Below, in pieces: positions 1 to 9,631 of a stretch of 64,000 nucleotides of DNA. The notes beneath the pieces are model-generated. The model did no database searches. It was not told the origin of the DNA and saw only the letters and a list, made by a program, of their open reading frames with translations. Within the stretch, counting starts at the first letter, position 1. Every line of letters begins with the position of its first letter. The stretch covers positions 372,001-436,000 of the forward strand of contig VRMN01000011.1 in the NCBI GenBank assembly GCA_008690995.1. The letters are read 5' to 3'. A program made the translations under genes and the position numbers. Source of the DNA: Porphyridium purpureum (lineage: Eukaryota > Rhodophyta > Bangiophyceae > Porphyridiales > Porphyridiaceae).

Positions 1-1517
1 TTGTAAGGATTCAGAATGGCGTTGGGGTCGAACACTTGCTTGAGCTGGCGCATCAGAGCGAGCTCCGGCGCTGTCCGAGAGTAGAGAATGCCGTGGTTCT
101 TCATCTGGCCCAAGCCGTGCTCGGCGGAAATGGACCCGCGATGCTTGCTCACCCACTCGTACACCCACGGCTCGAGCAGCTCGGACAGGCCCTTGCTGGG
201 CGCGCTCAGGTTCAGGTGCAGATTCCCGTCACCAATGTGGCCCCAGCCCACACAGTGCACTCCTTCTTGACCACGCACGCGACTGCGCGTGTCTTCGACA
301 AGTGCGTAAAACGCATCCATGGGGAGCGACACATCGTACTTGAACGTGGCGTTGCCCGACTTTTGCACCGCTTCTGGAAGCGACTCGCGCAGCGCCCACA
401 TCTTGTGCTTCTGGTCGTCATTCTGAGACATCACGCCGTTCACTGCGAGACCGGCCTCAAACGCCTCAGTCACAAACCTGTCCATCAGTTGCTCCACCAC
501 AAAGTTCTCGGCGCTCTCTGCCTCCACAAGCACATAGAACGGATGCTGCTCGCCAGGCATAGGGTCCTCAACATGATGCAGATGTTTCAGCGCAAGCTGA
601 ACAGCTGCTCCATCCATGAACTCGATCGCAGACAGCGTCTCTCCGAGCCGGGTGCGAGCCAACGGAAGCACCTTTTTGACGCTGTCAAACGACTCACACG
701 CAAAGAGAGCAACCTGACTTGCATGCGGCCGCTTGACGCATGCTATCGAAAGCTGCGTGATGATGCCGAGCGTGCCTTCCGAACCTATGAACAGCGATTT
801 GAGGTCGTAGCCTGTATTGTCCTTCTTCAAAACTTTGAGCGAGTCGATGACTGTACCGTCGCCGGTCACGACTTCCATGCCAAGCACCGAATTGCGCAGC
901 GAGCCGTACTTGACAAAGCGACTTCCGCCAGCGTGTGTCGCCACATTTCCGCCAATCTGGCAGGAGCCCTTTGCACCGAGGTCGAGCGGCACACGGTAGC
1001 CACGCTCCCCGACAAATGTATCCAGCGTTTCAAGGACGACACCGGCTTGCGTTACAGCGACGCCGCTGATGTCATCAAAGCTCTCAATCTTATCCATTTT
1101 GCCCAGCGACAGAATAATTTCATCGAATAACGGTACCGAGCCGCCGACAAGGCCCGTATTGCCGCCTTGCGGAACCAGCGCCAGCCTGTGCTCATTGCAG
1201 TACGCGACGACAGCGCTCACTTGCTCGGTCGAGCGTGGCCGCAGCACGAGTTTGGACTGACCATGAAACTTATTCATCCAACAGGAGTTATATGCCTTGA
1301 GGTGCTCCTCGTCTGTGATCACATTCGCGGAGCCGCCCACCAATTGTTCAAGCGCTCCCGCATGCGCGTCAGTCAGAGCGCCGTACCGCGCGTCTCGTTT
1401 CGGCTCCACCTTTCGCACATTCGGCGTCACAGACATCCATCGGCGCCAGGCACCCGCCTTTGGCCCCGTGGACAGGGTCAGACACCTCATCCCCAACCAG
1501 CCTGCCGCCTTCCCCAT
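1..1517 (-). CDS. D2HGDH: D-2-hydroxyglutarate dehydrogenase, mitochondrial (3' end beyond window)
   Basis: FAD-linked oxidase of the PCMH/GlcD family. It oxidises D-2-hydroxyglutarate to 2-oxoglutarate in mitochondria, passing electrons on through ETF in known homologues. Reading the minus strand from ATG 1517 gives at least 505 residues with no stop before the window edge. The FAD-binding box GGNTGLVGG lies at about residues 118-126, and the carboxyl-terminal part shows the family signatures SAEHGLGQMKN and FDPNAILNPY. An in-frame TAA lies just upstream of the chosen ATG. The first 35 residues are Arg/Gly/Trp-rich without acidic residues, like a mitochondrial presequence; later ATGs at 1490 and 1436 are alternative starts. 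It is divergent from the SURF4 gene. Confidence 0.93.
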   Translation of the reverse strand, partial: MGKAAGWLGMRCLTLSTGPKAGAWRRWMSVTPNVRKVEPKRDARYGALTDAHAGALEQLVGGSANVITDEEHLKAYNSCWMNKFHGQSKLVLRPRSTEQVSAVVAYCNEHRLALVPQGGNTGLVGGSVPLFDEIILSLGKMDKIESFDDISGVAVTQAGVVLETLDTFVGERGYRVPLDLGAKGSCQIGGNVATHAGGSRFVKYGSLRNSVLGMEVVTGDGTVIDSLKVLKKDNTGYDLKSLFIGSEGTLGIITQLSIACVKRPHASQVALFACESFDSVKKVLPLARTRLGETLSAIEFMDGAAVQLALKHLHHVEDPMPGEQHPFYVLVEAESAENFVVEQLMDRFVTEAFEAGLAVNGVMSQNDDQKHKMWALRESLPEAVQKSGNATFKYDVSLPMDAFYALVEDTRSRVRGQEGVHCVGWGHIGDGNLHLNLSAPSKGLSELLEPWVYEWVSKHRGSISAEHGLGQMKNHGILYSRTAPELALMRQLKQVFDPNAILNPY

Positions 1518-1882
1518 CGTTCTTCCCCAACTTTATCGTCCGAGACGCGTGTTCTCGCACTCGCACCCGCCCCCAACCCGGCGACGCGCTCGCGACAAAC
1601 TTGCGCGGCCATGACCGCATTTAAAAAACGCGTGCAGCAACGTTAAACAAGTGGGAGCATGCAAGCACGACACTGTACACCCAAAGTACAGTCCCGGCAT
1701 TCCGGGAGGGGCGTAAAAAGACGGAGCGTTCGAAGTTGCGCATGACAGGGCTGGTTGATGGGATATCCGGCAGGGGACGTCTGGAGTGCGTGTGGGCGTG
1801 AGGGAGGAGCGAGGCGGCGTGGCTGTGTGTGGGGGAAGAACGGGTCGGAAGGAGGAGGAGGGACGTCACGCATAGTGTCGGA
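1518..1882. promoter_or_regulatory. Divergent intergenic region D2HGDH/SURF4
   Basis: About 365 bases between two divergent start codons, so it should hold both promoters. The SURF4-proximal part is purine-rich on the plus strand (GGAGG and GGAAG runs). I see no clear TATA box. Confidence 0.4.
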
Positions 1883-2746
1883 ATGGACGCGTTGCAGAAT
1901 GAGGCCGTGAAGAAGCGCGTCAAGCAGGTGAACGACTATGTGAAGCGCGTGAGGAAGGTGACCAAGCCGTACTTGCCGATGATCACTCGCGTGCTGATCA
2001 TCGCGACATTTGTGGAGGACGGAATTCGGGTTCTGTTGGATATCAAGCCGCAGGCTAACTTTTTGACGTATCAGTACAGCCTACCGTTTGCGCTGAGCGT
2101 CATGCTCATTGCTTCCACAACGTTGGTGTCGCTGGCCGCTTCGGCGGCGATTTGCAGTAGAAAGCCCAAGCTGGAGCTGTATGGCTGCTACGCTCAGCTC
2201 GGGTACGTCTTTTACCAGCAGGTGCTGTACGGGAGGCACTCGCCAATCGGATCTGGCAATTTTGGCTTCTTGATGAGGAATTTATGCCTGGCGGGAACAC
2301 TGCTCATGCTTATCGTACAGAATCGACTGAGCGAGGGCCACACCGCACTTCCGGGGATTCCTGATCCGGGAGACAAGAGCACAACCATGACGTACATTCA
2401 GTTAGGCGCTCGCGCTCTTCTCGTGCTCCTGTCACTCGAGTTTTTGTCGAATGCGGGCGCTTTTGCCACCCTGGTCACAATACCTGTTCTGCTCGCCGTG
2501 CTTCTCGGCTTCCAGACACAGATCAGTGGCACTGTGCTGCTCATCATGTACTTTTTGCACAATGTGTCGAACAGCGCGTTCTGGGCGATCAAGTCGGACT
2601 CACAAAGAAATTCTTTTGACCGCGAGGTTAAGCGTTACGAGTTTGTGCAGACATTGTCCATCATGGGCGGCCTGATGCTGCTCATTAGCACGGGACCAGG
2701 CCAGCTGAGCGTCGACTCAAAGATGGGAAGACAAAAGAATTTTTAA
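1883..2746 (+). CDS. SURF4: SURF4/Erv29-family ER cargo receptor
   Basis: Multi-pass membrane protein of 287 residues that in other eukaryotes packs soluble secretory cargo into COPII vesicles at the ER. Family landmarks are visible: the amino-terminal TKPYLPMITRVLIIATFVEDGIR block, NFGFLMRNLCLAGTLL in the middle, YIQLGARALLVLLSL, and a final FVQTLSIMGGLMLL membrane segment followed by a STGPGQLSVD tail. ATG 1883 is chosen because the upstream in-frame stretch is only Arg-rich filler. The carboxyl end, KMGRQKNF, lacks the classic dilysine retrieval signal seen in animal SURF4, so retrieval may use another signal. Its 3' end converges with the eL13 gene. Confidence 0.9.
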   Translation: MDALQNEAVKKRVKQVNDYVKRVRKVTKPYLPMITRVLIIATFVEDGIRVLLDIKPQANFLTYQYSLPFALSVMLIASTTLVSLAASAAICSRKPKLELYGCYAQLGYVFYQQVLYGRHSPIGSGNFGFLMRNLCLAGTLLMLIVQNRLSEGHTALPGIPDPGDKSTTMTYIQLGARALLVLLSLEFLSNAGAFATLVTIPVLLAVLLGFQTQISGTVLLIMYFLHNVSNSAFWAIKSDSQRNSFDREVKRYEFVQTLSIMGGLMLLISTGPGQLSVDSKMGRQKNF

Positions 2747-2940
2747 GGCTACAGTCGATCACGATGATCCTTTGCCTGCGCTGTCCGTATCGTGTCGCTG
2801 AGGTGCCCCGATCGAGTGTGGACTCTTCGGCGTTTGGACAATAAAAACTCCCCCGTACGAACACACGTCAAGTAAAAGAATTGTCTTGTTTACGATCAGG
2901 TAATGCTTGGCTGCCAATTCTGAGGTCACGCTCAGGCTGT

Positions 2941-3570
2941 CTACTTGTCCGCCTTGTCTTCGTCCTCCTTCTCGAGAGCGCGCTTCTTGCGGATGCCCTC
3001 CCACCTGACATTCGCGCGTTCTTGTCGAATTTGAGCGTACGCCTTGAAGTCCTTCTCTTCTGCGGTGATCGCGCGCGACTCTGGTGCGTCCTTCGACCTG
3101 ACAATTGGCATAAGTTTGCCGGTAAACTGCGACGCCGTGGCGAGCTCTGCTGGCTCGCTGTCGCCGGTCTTTGGCTTGCCGGCGCGCTTGGGGAAAATGA
3201 TGAGCTTCGACTTGTACTCCTTCAGCCTCTGCACGTTTTGCTGGAAGCCCTCTACAGATCGGTTCTTCCTGCGGTGATCCACAGAAATGCCAATCGTCTT
3301 GGCCATCTTGCGGGCCACGCCGGCCTCCTTGAGCTCCTCGAGCGTGAAGCCACGGCCCAGGCGCTCCTTCTGGTTGTACTTGACGGTCGGGCAGCGCACC
3401 ACGGGCCGCACCATACCATCCACGGGACGCGGCGCGATGCGCGCGGCCTTTGTCTGGCGCGTGGTGCGTCTGCGCTTCTTGCGCATCGGCTGGTTGAACC
3501 AGGTCTTCACCCGCAACTGCCATTCCTTCTTGAAATGGTTGTTGGGGATCATGTTGTTATGCTTCGTCAT
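2941..3570 (-). CDS. RPL13: 60S ribosomal protein L13 (eL13)
   Basis: Structural protein of the large cytosolic ribosomal subunit, 209 residues, the usual length. The sequence matches the family along its whole length: [17 protein letters not shown] near the start, [58 protein letters not shown] and [16 protein letters not shown]. It is very basic, with the expected Lys/Glu-rich tail. There is no intron. The start [13 protein letters not shown] aligns with the usual eL13 start. A telo-box-like AACCCTAGA occurs about 310 bases upstream (3882-3890). Confidence 0.97.
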   Translation of the reverse strand: MTKHNNMIPNNHFKKEWQLRVKTWFNQPMRKKRRRTTRQTKAARIAPRPVDGMVRPVVRCPTVKYNQKERLGRGFTLEELKEAGVARKMAKTIGISVDHRRKNRSVEGFQQNVQRLKEYKSKLIIFPKRAGKPKTGDSEPAELATASQFTGKLMPIVRSKDAPESRAITAEEKDFKAYAQIRQERANVRWEGIRKKRALEKEDEDKADK

Positions 3571-4238
3571 CTTGCCGCCCTACACCCCGCTCTTCCCGCG
3601 CGCCGCGCTCTCTCCCAGCCCCTCTCTTCCCTCCCCACCTTCCCGCGCTCGTTGCCGTGCCCACCGCTCCCCACCTTATGCCATCGCCCTCTACCCCTTC
3701 GCCCGAAACCCTCTGGCTGCATTCGTCTGTATCAAAACAGCCCAATTTCCTTCAGCGCGCGCGTCTCACACACGCACCAAGTCGCCGGCGTCGGCAGCCG
3801 AGTGTCATCTGCGAAACCGCGACGTCATCAATCCGCCGAAGCCGTGTCATCATCTAAAATCGAGGCGCGCGGCTGGTGCGGAACCCTAGAATAACTTGAG
3901 CAGCGGGTTAGCTCGAGGGTTTTCGCTATGATGTGGAGAAGCAGCGCCAGTGCGGGAACAGATGGAGACACAAGAGCTGCGAGCCAACAGCGCAGAGAGA
4001 TGATGAGAGAGAGATTCCGAGATTACGTACGTTGCGTAGTAAAGTGGGAGTGTTTGAGTAGGAACGGCCGGATTTGGTACAGGGGAAGAGCTCAGCGCAG
4101 GCTGTGGCGATGTGGCAGCGAAGAGGGTCGGGGTCGGGGTCGGGGTCGGAGCGGGGGAGAACGGTGCGCGGGGAGGGAGGAGTACGAGAAGTGAGAAGGC
4201 AGAGTTTGAGGCGGACGCGTAGATAGACGGTAGGCAAG
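3571..4238. promoter_or_regulatory. Divergent region eL13/thioredoxin with GGGTCG hexamer repeat
   Basis: About 670 bases between divergent starts. It contains a pyrimidine-rich stretch next to eL13, one AACCCTAGA telo-box-like element at 3882-3890 and a short GGTCGG hexamer repeat (about four units, 4126-4153) near the thioredoxin start. No convincing gene is present. Confidence 0.4.
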
Positions 4239-4694
4239 ATGGCGTTTGTGAGCGGGCATGCGGTAGGAGGGAGGAGCCGTGCGGTCGGCCCTGCGGTCAG
4301 CGTCGCGCCGAAGACCGCGATCGCGCGTGCTGCGCGCAGCGGCTCGAGGCGGGCGCACTTGAACATGATGGTCACGGAAATTGAGTCCAAGGCTGGGTTT
4401 GACGCGGCGTTGTCGAGCGCCGGTGATGCCCTGGTTGTGATCGACTACTCGACCACATGGTGCGGCCCGTGCAAGCTCGTGGCGCCCAAATTTGAGGAAA
4501 TGAGCGATGCGTACAAGAACGTCGTGTTCCTCAAGGTGACGGGCGACAAAAACGCGGAGACTAACCAACTGATGCAGTCGAACGGGATCCGGTCGGTGCC
4601 CACTTTCCACTATTACAAGGCCGGTGAGAAGGTCTACGAGGTGACAGGCGCAAAAGTCGCCGACATCGAAGCTGGCATTAAAAGCCATATGTGA
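4239..4694 (+). CDS. Thioredoxin with organelle (probably plastid) transit peptide
   Basis: Small dithiol-disulfide oxidoreductase of 151 residues. The active site WCGPCK is at residues 74-79, followed by KLVAPKFEEM, the cis-Pro segment RSVPTFHYYKAG and the terminal helix. Residues 1 to about 43 are rich in Ala, Arg, Ser and Val with no acidic residue and begin MAFVSG, a style common in red algal plastid presequences (inference from general knowledge). The catalytic set is intact. The exact type (m, x, h or o) cannot be decided by eye. The 3' end converges with the EF-hand gene. Confidence 0.92.
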   Translation: MAFVSGHAVGGRSRAVGPAVSVAPKTAIARAARSGSRRAHLNMMVTEIESKAGFDAALSSAGDALVVIDYSTTWCGPCKLVAPKFEEMSDAYKNVVFLKVTGDKNAETNQLMQSNGIRSVPTFHYYKAGEKVYEVTGAKVADIEAGIKSHM

Positions 4695-5114
4695 AGAAGA
4701 GCCGTTGTTCGCATAGGGTGTGTTTCCCTCGCATCCCAAGAGGTCCCATGTTTATATTCTTCTGCACGCGGGCGCAAGTGGGGCTGCATTTCGCTTGGGT
4801 CTTGTGGGATCGCGAGCACACACAGGCCCGAATGCCTCGCCATGGTTTATACTTTGGGGGTCAACAGAGGATTGCGGCACTGATAGCTTGGATGAAGCCA
4901 GCGCCAGTGTCCTTTATGAGCTTATCGGTAAACAGACCCACCGACCATTAGTAAATGAGCTCAATTTTGTAAAGAGTCACCGAAACAGTGCGAGAGGTGA
5001 TCCTTGCCAACGGGCGCGTCTGCTGCTCTGATACGGAGAGCACGCTCAAGAAATTAAGGAAAAAGAAAATTACTACGCGGTCCAGGCTGTCCTGCCCAAG
5101 TCTCGCACAGTCAA
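4695..5114. other. Convergent intergenic region, no gene seen
   Basis: About 420 bases between the 3' ends of the thioredoxin and EF-hand genes. I see only short chance reading frames and no structured RNA I can recognise. Confidence 0.4.
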
Positions 5115-5926
5115 TCACGCCAGCGAAATCTGGCACAGTTGACTGATGGTACCAAGAGAATCACAAGCGCAAAAGTCGTCGTACGAAACCATTCCGTCCT
5201 TATCCATATCAGCATCGCGAATGATCAGCTGGCTGATCTCTTCGAGTTCTCCTTGTGTCAAGTTGCTCCCACACAGCATGAGCAAAATCTCGATAAGATC
5301 GGTGCTACTAACGAAACCATCCTGGTCAATGTCAAAGAAGCGAAACACAAAGTCGCGCTTTGCCTCCTCGCTGGCAGATTCAGAAAAGACACTCAGCAGT
5401 TTCACAAACTCGCGAAAGTTGACGGATTCGAAGATCTGGACTATCCGCGGAAAAAGCGGATTCATTGCGAGCTCAGGAATCATTGTGAGTTCATCGGCCT
5501 GTGGCCATTCCGCACGAACAAAGAAAACAAATCCGCATGTCACGAGGAAAAGCAAGGACGAGCAAAGCAACATCAAGGTCGTAGTGGTCAGTATCGCACT
5601 CAAAACAAAATACCCACCCGAAAATGCAACAAAAACACTGCCTTGTTCCGAGAGGAATCCATCGGCTGGGAAAGAGGTCACGAGCCCCCGCAGTCACTGC
5701 ACAAATCACGTCCAGCTCGGACAAGTACCGAGTCTGAGCCGACAGACGCCCCAGACAAGCAACGAGCTCGAGGGACAAACCAACGTACCTCCAGCGAGCC
5801 CGACTGGTTGCGGTCGAGTTTCTGAAAGCGCTTGTAGAGGCGCTTGATTTCTCTCGGCGAGAGATTGCTTTCGCGCGCCATCTCCTCGATGTCTTCCGAC
5901 ACCAGGGACGACGTATTGGCGCCCAT
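5115..5926 (-). CDS. Calcineurin B / CHP-like EF-hand protein, two exons
   Basis: Calcium-binding regulatory protein. Exon 1 is 5926-5789 (46 codons) and exon 2 is 5498-5115, together 173 residues, close to calcineurin B and CHP1 (170-195). The intron 5788-5499 has donor GTACGT and acceptor CACAG, and splicing in phase 0 restores a continuous EF-hand helix (GSLE joined to ADELTMIPELA). MGANTSS at the start is a typical N-myristoylation site. EF-hand 1 (DRNQSGSLEADE), EF-hand 3 (DIDQDGFVSSTD) and EF-hand 4 (DMDKDGMVSYDD) are readable. The second loop is missing about six residues (IFESVNFREF), as in CHP-type proteins that have lost a calcium site. Family is secure; the choice between CnB and CHP is not. 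Confidence 0.85.
5499..5788 (-). other. Spliceosomal intron in the EF-hand gene
   Basis: 290-base intron. On the minus strand it begins GTACGTTGG and ends GGCCACAG. The pyrimidine-rich TTTGTTTTCTTTGTTC lies just before the acceptor. Removing it restores the EF-hand protein; reading through gives no EF-hand similarity. It is the only well-supported intron in the window. Confidence 0.85.
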
Positions 5927-6316
5927 CTTCTCCGCGTCGCGCTTCGTCTCTGCTCCCTCTCCAGGCCTACCGCTCGGCCCCACCCACCTCTGGCTGTTTG
6001 TGCACCCACACGCTCCGGAAACCAGCCATTCCATTGGAATGCGGAATGTTTCGGTTTCCCGTTGCGCCCCGAACGGTTTAATGACTCGTGATTGAGGTTG
6101 TTCGCGGGTGAGCCACAAATTCCGCGCTGGGGCAAAGTGGGACAGCGGGAGTGACCCAATCTCAGAGACACAATAACGTGAGCCAAAGAGAGAGGCAGAT
6201 GGAGTGGCAGACAGAGGCGCAGAGCCTGGCACAGAGACGAGCACGTTATGTGTAGAATTGCAGACACATGGGGCACAGAGAGGCGCCTACACACAGAGAC
6301 ACAGAGTGTGGACTAG
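5927..6316. promoter_or_regulatory. Divergent region with CACAGAGA-type repeats
   Basis: About 390 bases between divergent starts. The part from about 6180 to 6310 is rich in imperfect CACAGAGAC/CAGAGAG units on the plus strand. No gene seen. Confidence 0.35.
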
Positions 6317-7276
6317 ATGGCGACACCAGAACGCGCGTCATCGTCCATGGGGGGCAGGGCACGTTGGGAGCTGGAGGGAGGCGGTACGCTAGGCGCTACC
6401 GTACGAGCTCGACTGGCACGAGGAGTGGCAGTGCAGTGTGAGTCCGGCGCGATTGTTACGTGTTCTGAGAATGTGCAGCTGAAAGGTACGATTGGTTCTT
6501 CGTGGATTCAGGCGGCCCTGCGGTCGGCATTTGCACAGGAGAGCTTTTTCTTGTGCGAGTGTCGGGCAAACGACGACTTGGATGCCGATGTGCTTTTCGC
6601 GCCGGCGTCGTTCGGCGATGTAGTGTTGCACAGGCTCGGAGAGACTGATGCCCTGTACTTCATCAAGGGTGCGTTCCTGGCGGCAGATCTTGACGTGCAG
6701 GTTACTGCGGAACTGCAGCCCAATCTCGCCAATTCGATGTTGTCCGGAACGGGATGGGTTATTCTGCGTGCGTCCACCGTGCGACACGCGTCGATGCCCG
6801 GGGCAGCACACATTGCGATAAACGCGTCGGGGCGCATTTTGAGGATGTCGCTGGGCCCACGAGAGTGTCGTGTCGTAGACAACGGCCATATTCTTGCATG
6901 GACCGGAAGTGTGAGGTACGAAATCCGCCTCGCGACGCCAAATTCCCTGGTCCACTCGTTCACGAGTGGCGAAAAGCTAGTGTGTCGATTCTACGGTCCT
7001 GGCACGCTTTACATCCAGACCCACAAGTCTTCTGAAGTACAATTAATCAGCTGTCGCTCATCGCGCGGCGATCGAATGGTCCAGACGCACCGTCATGCTA
7101 GCGGAGTCCTCGGCAGCGTTGCTAGTCTGGTCGGGCTCCTGATATTTGCCTTTTTCTTCGTCGGCGTTGTGTACTCCATATTTTGGCAGTGGACCAGCGC
7201 GTTTCGAACCATAAGTGCGCCAGGTTGGGACCAATGGGAACGTGCACACTGGAGCGGACGTCGCGCGCACCGTTAG
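6317..7276 (+). CDS. AIM24/TIGR00266-family protein with C-terminal membrane anchor
   Basis: 319 residues. The body is a beta-rich domain with patterns of the AIM24 (DUF124) family: ALYFIKGAFLAADLDVQV, GTGWVILRASTVRH, GRILRMSLGPRECRVVDNGHILAWTGSVRYEI and SGEKLVCRFYGPGTLYIQTH, the last resembling the family's final double-strand. Residues about 263-292 form one hydrophobic membrane segment (GSVASLVGLLIFAFFFVGVV), followed by a short basic tail. In yeast the family supports mitochondrial membrane organisation; many bacterial members have unknown function. ATG 6317 is the first in frame. It is followed in the same direction by ALG5. Confidence 0.75.
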   Translation: MATPERASSSMGGRARWELEGGGTLGATVRARLARGVAVQCESGAIVTCSENVQLKGTIGSSWIQAALRSAFAQESFFLCECRANDDLDADVLFAPASFGDVVLHRLGETDALYFIKGAFLAADLDVQVTAELQPNLANSMLSGTGWVILRASTVRHASMPGAAHIAINASGRILRMSLGPRECRVVDNGHILAWTGSVRYEIRLATPNSLVHSFTSGEKLVCRFYGPGTLYIQTHKSSEVQLISCRSSRGDRMVQTHRHASGVLGSVASLVGLLIFAFFFVGVVYSIFWQWTSAFRTISAPGWDQWERAHWSGRRAHR

Positions 7277-7463
7277 CGACGCCAAGAAACCACGTCAAAA
7301 ATACACATGCAGACACATGCACACAGAAACCCACAGGAAAGGGCGAAATGCCGTCAGCTCGCAGTAAAAGGGAAATTGAAAAATCTGGTTCGGCGCCCGA
7401 GCCGGTCAGAACAAGGAAGTCAACTGACCTTGGACATCGCTGAGACTCTTTGAAGGCTGGGCC

Positions 7464-8606
7464 ATGCTGATTGGTTGGGTAGCTGCTGGCAAAGTGAGTC
7501 GATTGCGCGTCAGCAGAGAATCCGTCCGGACGGCGCAGTACTTGTGCTGGCGGCGACTCCGCACAGGCCAAATACGGCCTACACCTTGTCTGCAAGTGCG
7601 CCGTCGTTGTCGGTATCTGGGGACGAGTGCGGATCGTCGCCCGAAACTTCTGGGGCAAGCCGAAGGGGAAGGCAATATGTCCTCGAATATCCCGATGTCC
7701 GAGTACACGTACATTGACCCGGCGTCGATGCGGCCTGGAAGAAAGGAAATGTTTCCGTCTTTGTTTTCGTCTCCTGCCGAAGTGCGCTTAACCGTCGTAG
7801 TACCAGCCTACAACGAAGAGGCGCGACTTCCAGCCATGATGGATGAGGCACTGGCTTTCCTGGAAAAGTGGGGTGAGGAGGACAATTCGTTCACGTACGA
7901 GATCATTGTCGCGAACGATGGCAGTCGAGATAAAACCGCGCTTGTGGCGCTTGAGTATACGAAGCGCTTCTCGGCTCAGAAGGTGCGCGTACTATCACTT
8001 GCCCAGAACGCCGGCAAGGGTGTGGCCGTTAAAAAGGGAATCATGGCGGCTCGCGGCGCGGTAATTTTATTTTGCGACGCAGATGGCGCGACACGCTTCG
8101 CGGATCTTTCTATTCTGTACCGCCAGCTCGAACTAATCGCGCGTGATCAGCAAGCCGACTCTCTAGAAAATGCACACGCTTGCGTGATTGGCTCGCGCTA
8201 CCACTTGAAATCTTCTGCCGAGCGCTCACTTGTGCGCGAGTTTGTCAGCCGGGTTTTCAATCTGTACGTTCAGTACGTCGGAGGCGTTCGCGGGGTTCGA
8301 GACACGCAGTGCGGCTTCAAGTTATTCACACGGCGCAGTGCGCAGCTAATTTTTCCGTGCATGCATTTGGACCGATGGGCATTCGATGTAGAGGCGCTTT
8401 ATATTGCTCAAGCACATTGCGTTGCCATTTCCGAAGTACCCGTGCAGTGGATGGAGATTCCCGGTAGCAAGCTTAGCGTGGTCAAAGCGTCACTGAATAT
8501 GGCACGTGATATGGCTCTCATGCGCTGGAATTATCTGACTGGTGTGTGGTCCGCCGGTGTTCCAGATCTCGCCCACGTCGGCACGCAAAGTAATAAATTC
8601 CCCTAA
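7464..8606 (+). CDS. ALG5: Dolichyl-phosphate beta-glucosyltransferase (ALG5)
   Basis: GT2-family enzyme that makes dolichyl-phosphate-glucose from UDP-glucose for N-glycan precursor assembly at the ER. Clear family motifs: LTVVVPAYNEEARLPAMMDE, IIVANDGSRDKT, GKGVAVKKGI, the DADGATRF metal-binding region, RDTQCGFKLFTR, HLDRWAFDVEALYIAQ and a YLTGVW end. The first ATG (7464) gives 380 residues, but the first 71 are Arg-rich and unlike ALG5. An ATG at 7677 (309 residues) fits the catalytic domain better. Neither start gives the usual amino-terminal membrane anchor, so an upstream exon or a lost anchor is possible. The 3' end is only 62 bases from the next gene. Confidence 0.92.
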   Translation: MLIGWVAAGKVSRLRVSRESVRTAQYLCWRRLRTGQIRPTPCLQVRRRCRYLGTSADRRPKLLGQAEGEGNMSSNIPMSEYTYIDPASMRPGRKEMFPSLFSSPAEVRLTVVVPAYNEEARLPAMMDEALAFLEKWGEEDNSFTYEIIVANDGSRDKTALVALEYTKRFSAQKVRVLSLAQNAGKGVAVKKGIMAARGAVILFCDADGATRFADLSILYRQLELIARDQQADSLENAHACVIGSRYHLKSSAERSLVREFVSRVFNLYVQYVGGVRGVRDTQCGFKLFTRRSAQLIFPCMHLDRWAFDVEALYIAQAHCVAISEVPVQWMEIPGSKLSVVKASLNMARDMALMRWNYLTGVWSAGVPDLAHVGTQSNKFP

Positions 8607-8668
8607 GGGATACGCACGCGCCTTGTAATCTGCGTTGGGAGCAGCAAAGAGGAATTGATCGATGAGTC

Positions 8669-9631
8669 ATGCTCGTCCCAAAGATGCATCGCCTTGGGCG
8701 CGTAGTTGTGCGCGCTCGCGTACTGCGCGCGCCTGCAGAGAGCAGAATGATTGGGACTGCTGCCGCGGGCGTGGCCGCGTCGCATGGCGGACTGCACGCG
8801 CGCCGTGGAAACGAGCATAGTGCGTGGGGCCGCTGCACGTCCTATTTCGCGGCTTCGGCTGTGGCTGCGGCGTCTGGATGGTTGCTGTCGAGGAGCCTGG
8901 AATTGAGTTCGCATCCCGCGCAATGCCACGACGAACAGGTGGAAGCAGAAATCCCTGAGGTATCGCCAGACCTCTTGGCTAACAAGAAGGCGTACAGGGT
9001 GGAGAATGGAACGGACATTGAATACCCTTATGTGCGAGATGACGATGGCACGTCGGTTTTGTTGGGTGCCGGTTGGCGCACGATGACACCGATGAAGGTG
9101 CGTGTGTACACGATTGGCGTGTACGCCGATCGAGACGCCATGGAGAAGGACGAAGTTCTGAAAGAGTACCTTGGCGCAAAATCGACCGAGGAATTTATGA
9201 GCGGAGACTGCGATGCATTCTGGGCGCGGTTTCTGGATCCGTCGTGCGATGTGGAAGTCTCCATCCGCATGATTGTGTTCCGACCTGTGGACGGGAAACA
9301 TATGCAGAACGGCTTTGACCGCGCCCTGATCCCGCGCGTCCGTGACGCCGCGAAGAATCGTGACATGCCGAATGGAAAGGCTGGGCTGAAAAAACTGAAT
9401 GGATGCTTCCTCAAAAAGAAGCTTATGAAAGAAGGGACGCAAATCGAATTCGTGCGCCATCCCGGTGGCAAGCTGAGCGTGTTCATCGACGGGCTTGTGT
9501 ACGCTGAAATTGAGAACCGGGCTCTGGTGTGGGCCCTCATGGATATGTTTCTTGGCGCGCAAGCGGTTGCCCCCGAAGTTAAGCTGCACGTTTGCGAAAC
9601 GCTGAGTGCCCAATTACCGCAAACCAGTTAG
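8669..9631 (+). CDS. Chalcone-isomerase-fold protein, organelle leader
   Basis: 320 residues. The carboxyl half has the chalcone isomerase-like fold pattern: LLGAGWRTMTPMKVRVYTIGVY (first strands), VSIRMIVFRPVDGKHMQNGFDRAL, then GTQIEFVRHPGGKLSVFIDG and a long final helix segment ALVWALMDMFLG. The fold includes flavonoid-making CHI, plastid fatty-acid-binding CHI-like proteins and fungal mitochondrial AIM18/AIM46. Red algae are not known for flavonoid synthesis, so a lipid-binding or mitochondrial role is more likely (inference). Residues 1-75 are Arg/Ala-rich with a hydrophobic patch, consistent with a presequence plus membrane segment. Confidence 0.75.
   Translation: MLVPKMHRLGRVVVRARVLRAPAESRMIGTAAAGVAASHGGLHARRGNEHSAWGRCTSYFAASAVAAASGWLLSRSLELSSHPAQCHDEQVEAEIPEVSPDLLANKKAYRVENGTDIEYPYVRDDDGTSVLLGAGWRTMTPMKVRVYTIGVYADRDAMEKDEVLKEYLGAKSTEEFMSGDCDAFWARFLDPSCDVEVSIRMIVFRPVDGKHMQNGFDRALIPRVRDAAKNRDMPNGKAGLKKLNGCFLKKKLMKEGTQIEFVRHPGGKLSVFIDGLVYAEIENRALVWALMDMFLGAQAVAPEVKLHVCETLSAQLPQTS

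Noticed and set aside
36-1130. Long plus-strand reading frame of 364 codons
   Set aside because: It lies antisense to the D-2-hydroxyglutarate dehydrogenase gene. Its product is His/Leu/Arg-rich and matches no family, while the minus strand gives continuous homology.
2881-3894. Plus-strand frame of 337 codons over eL13
   Set aside because: Antisense shadow of the ribosomal protein gene; Leu/Arg-rich composition with no domain.
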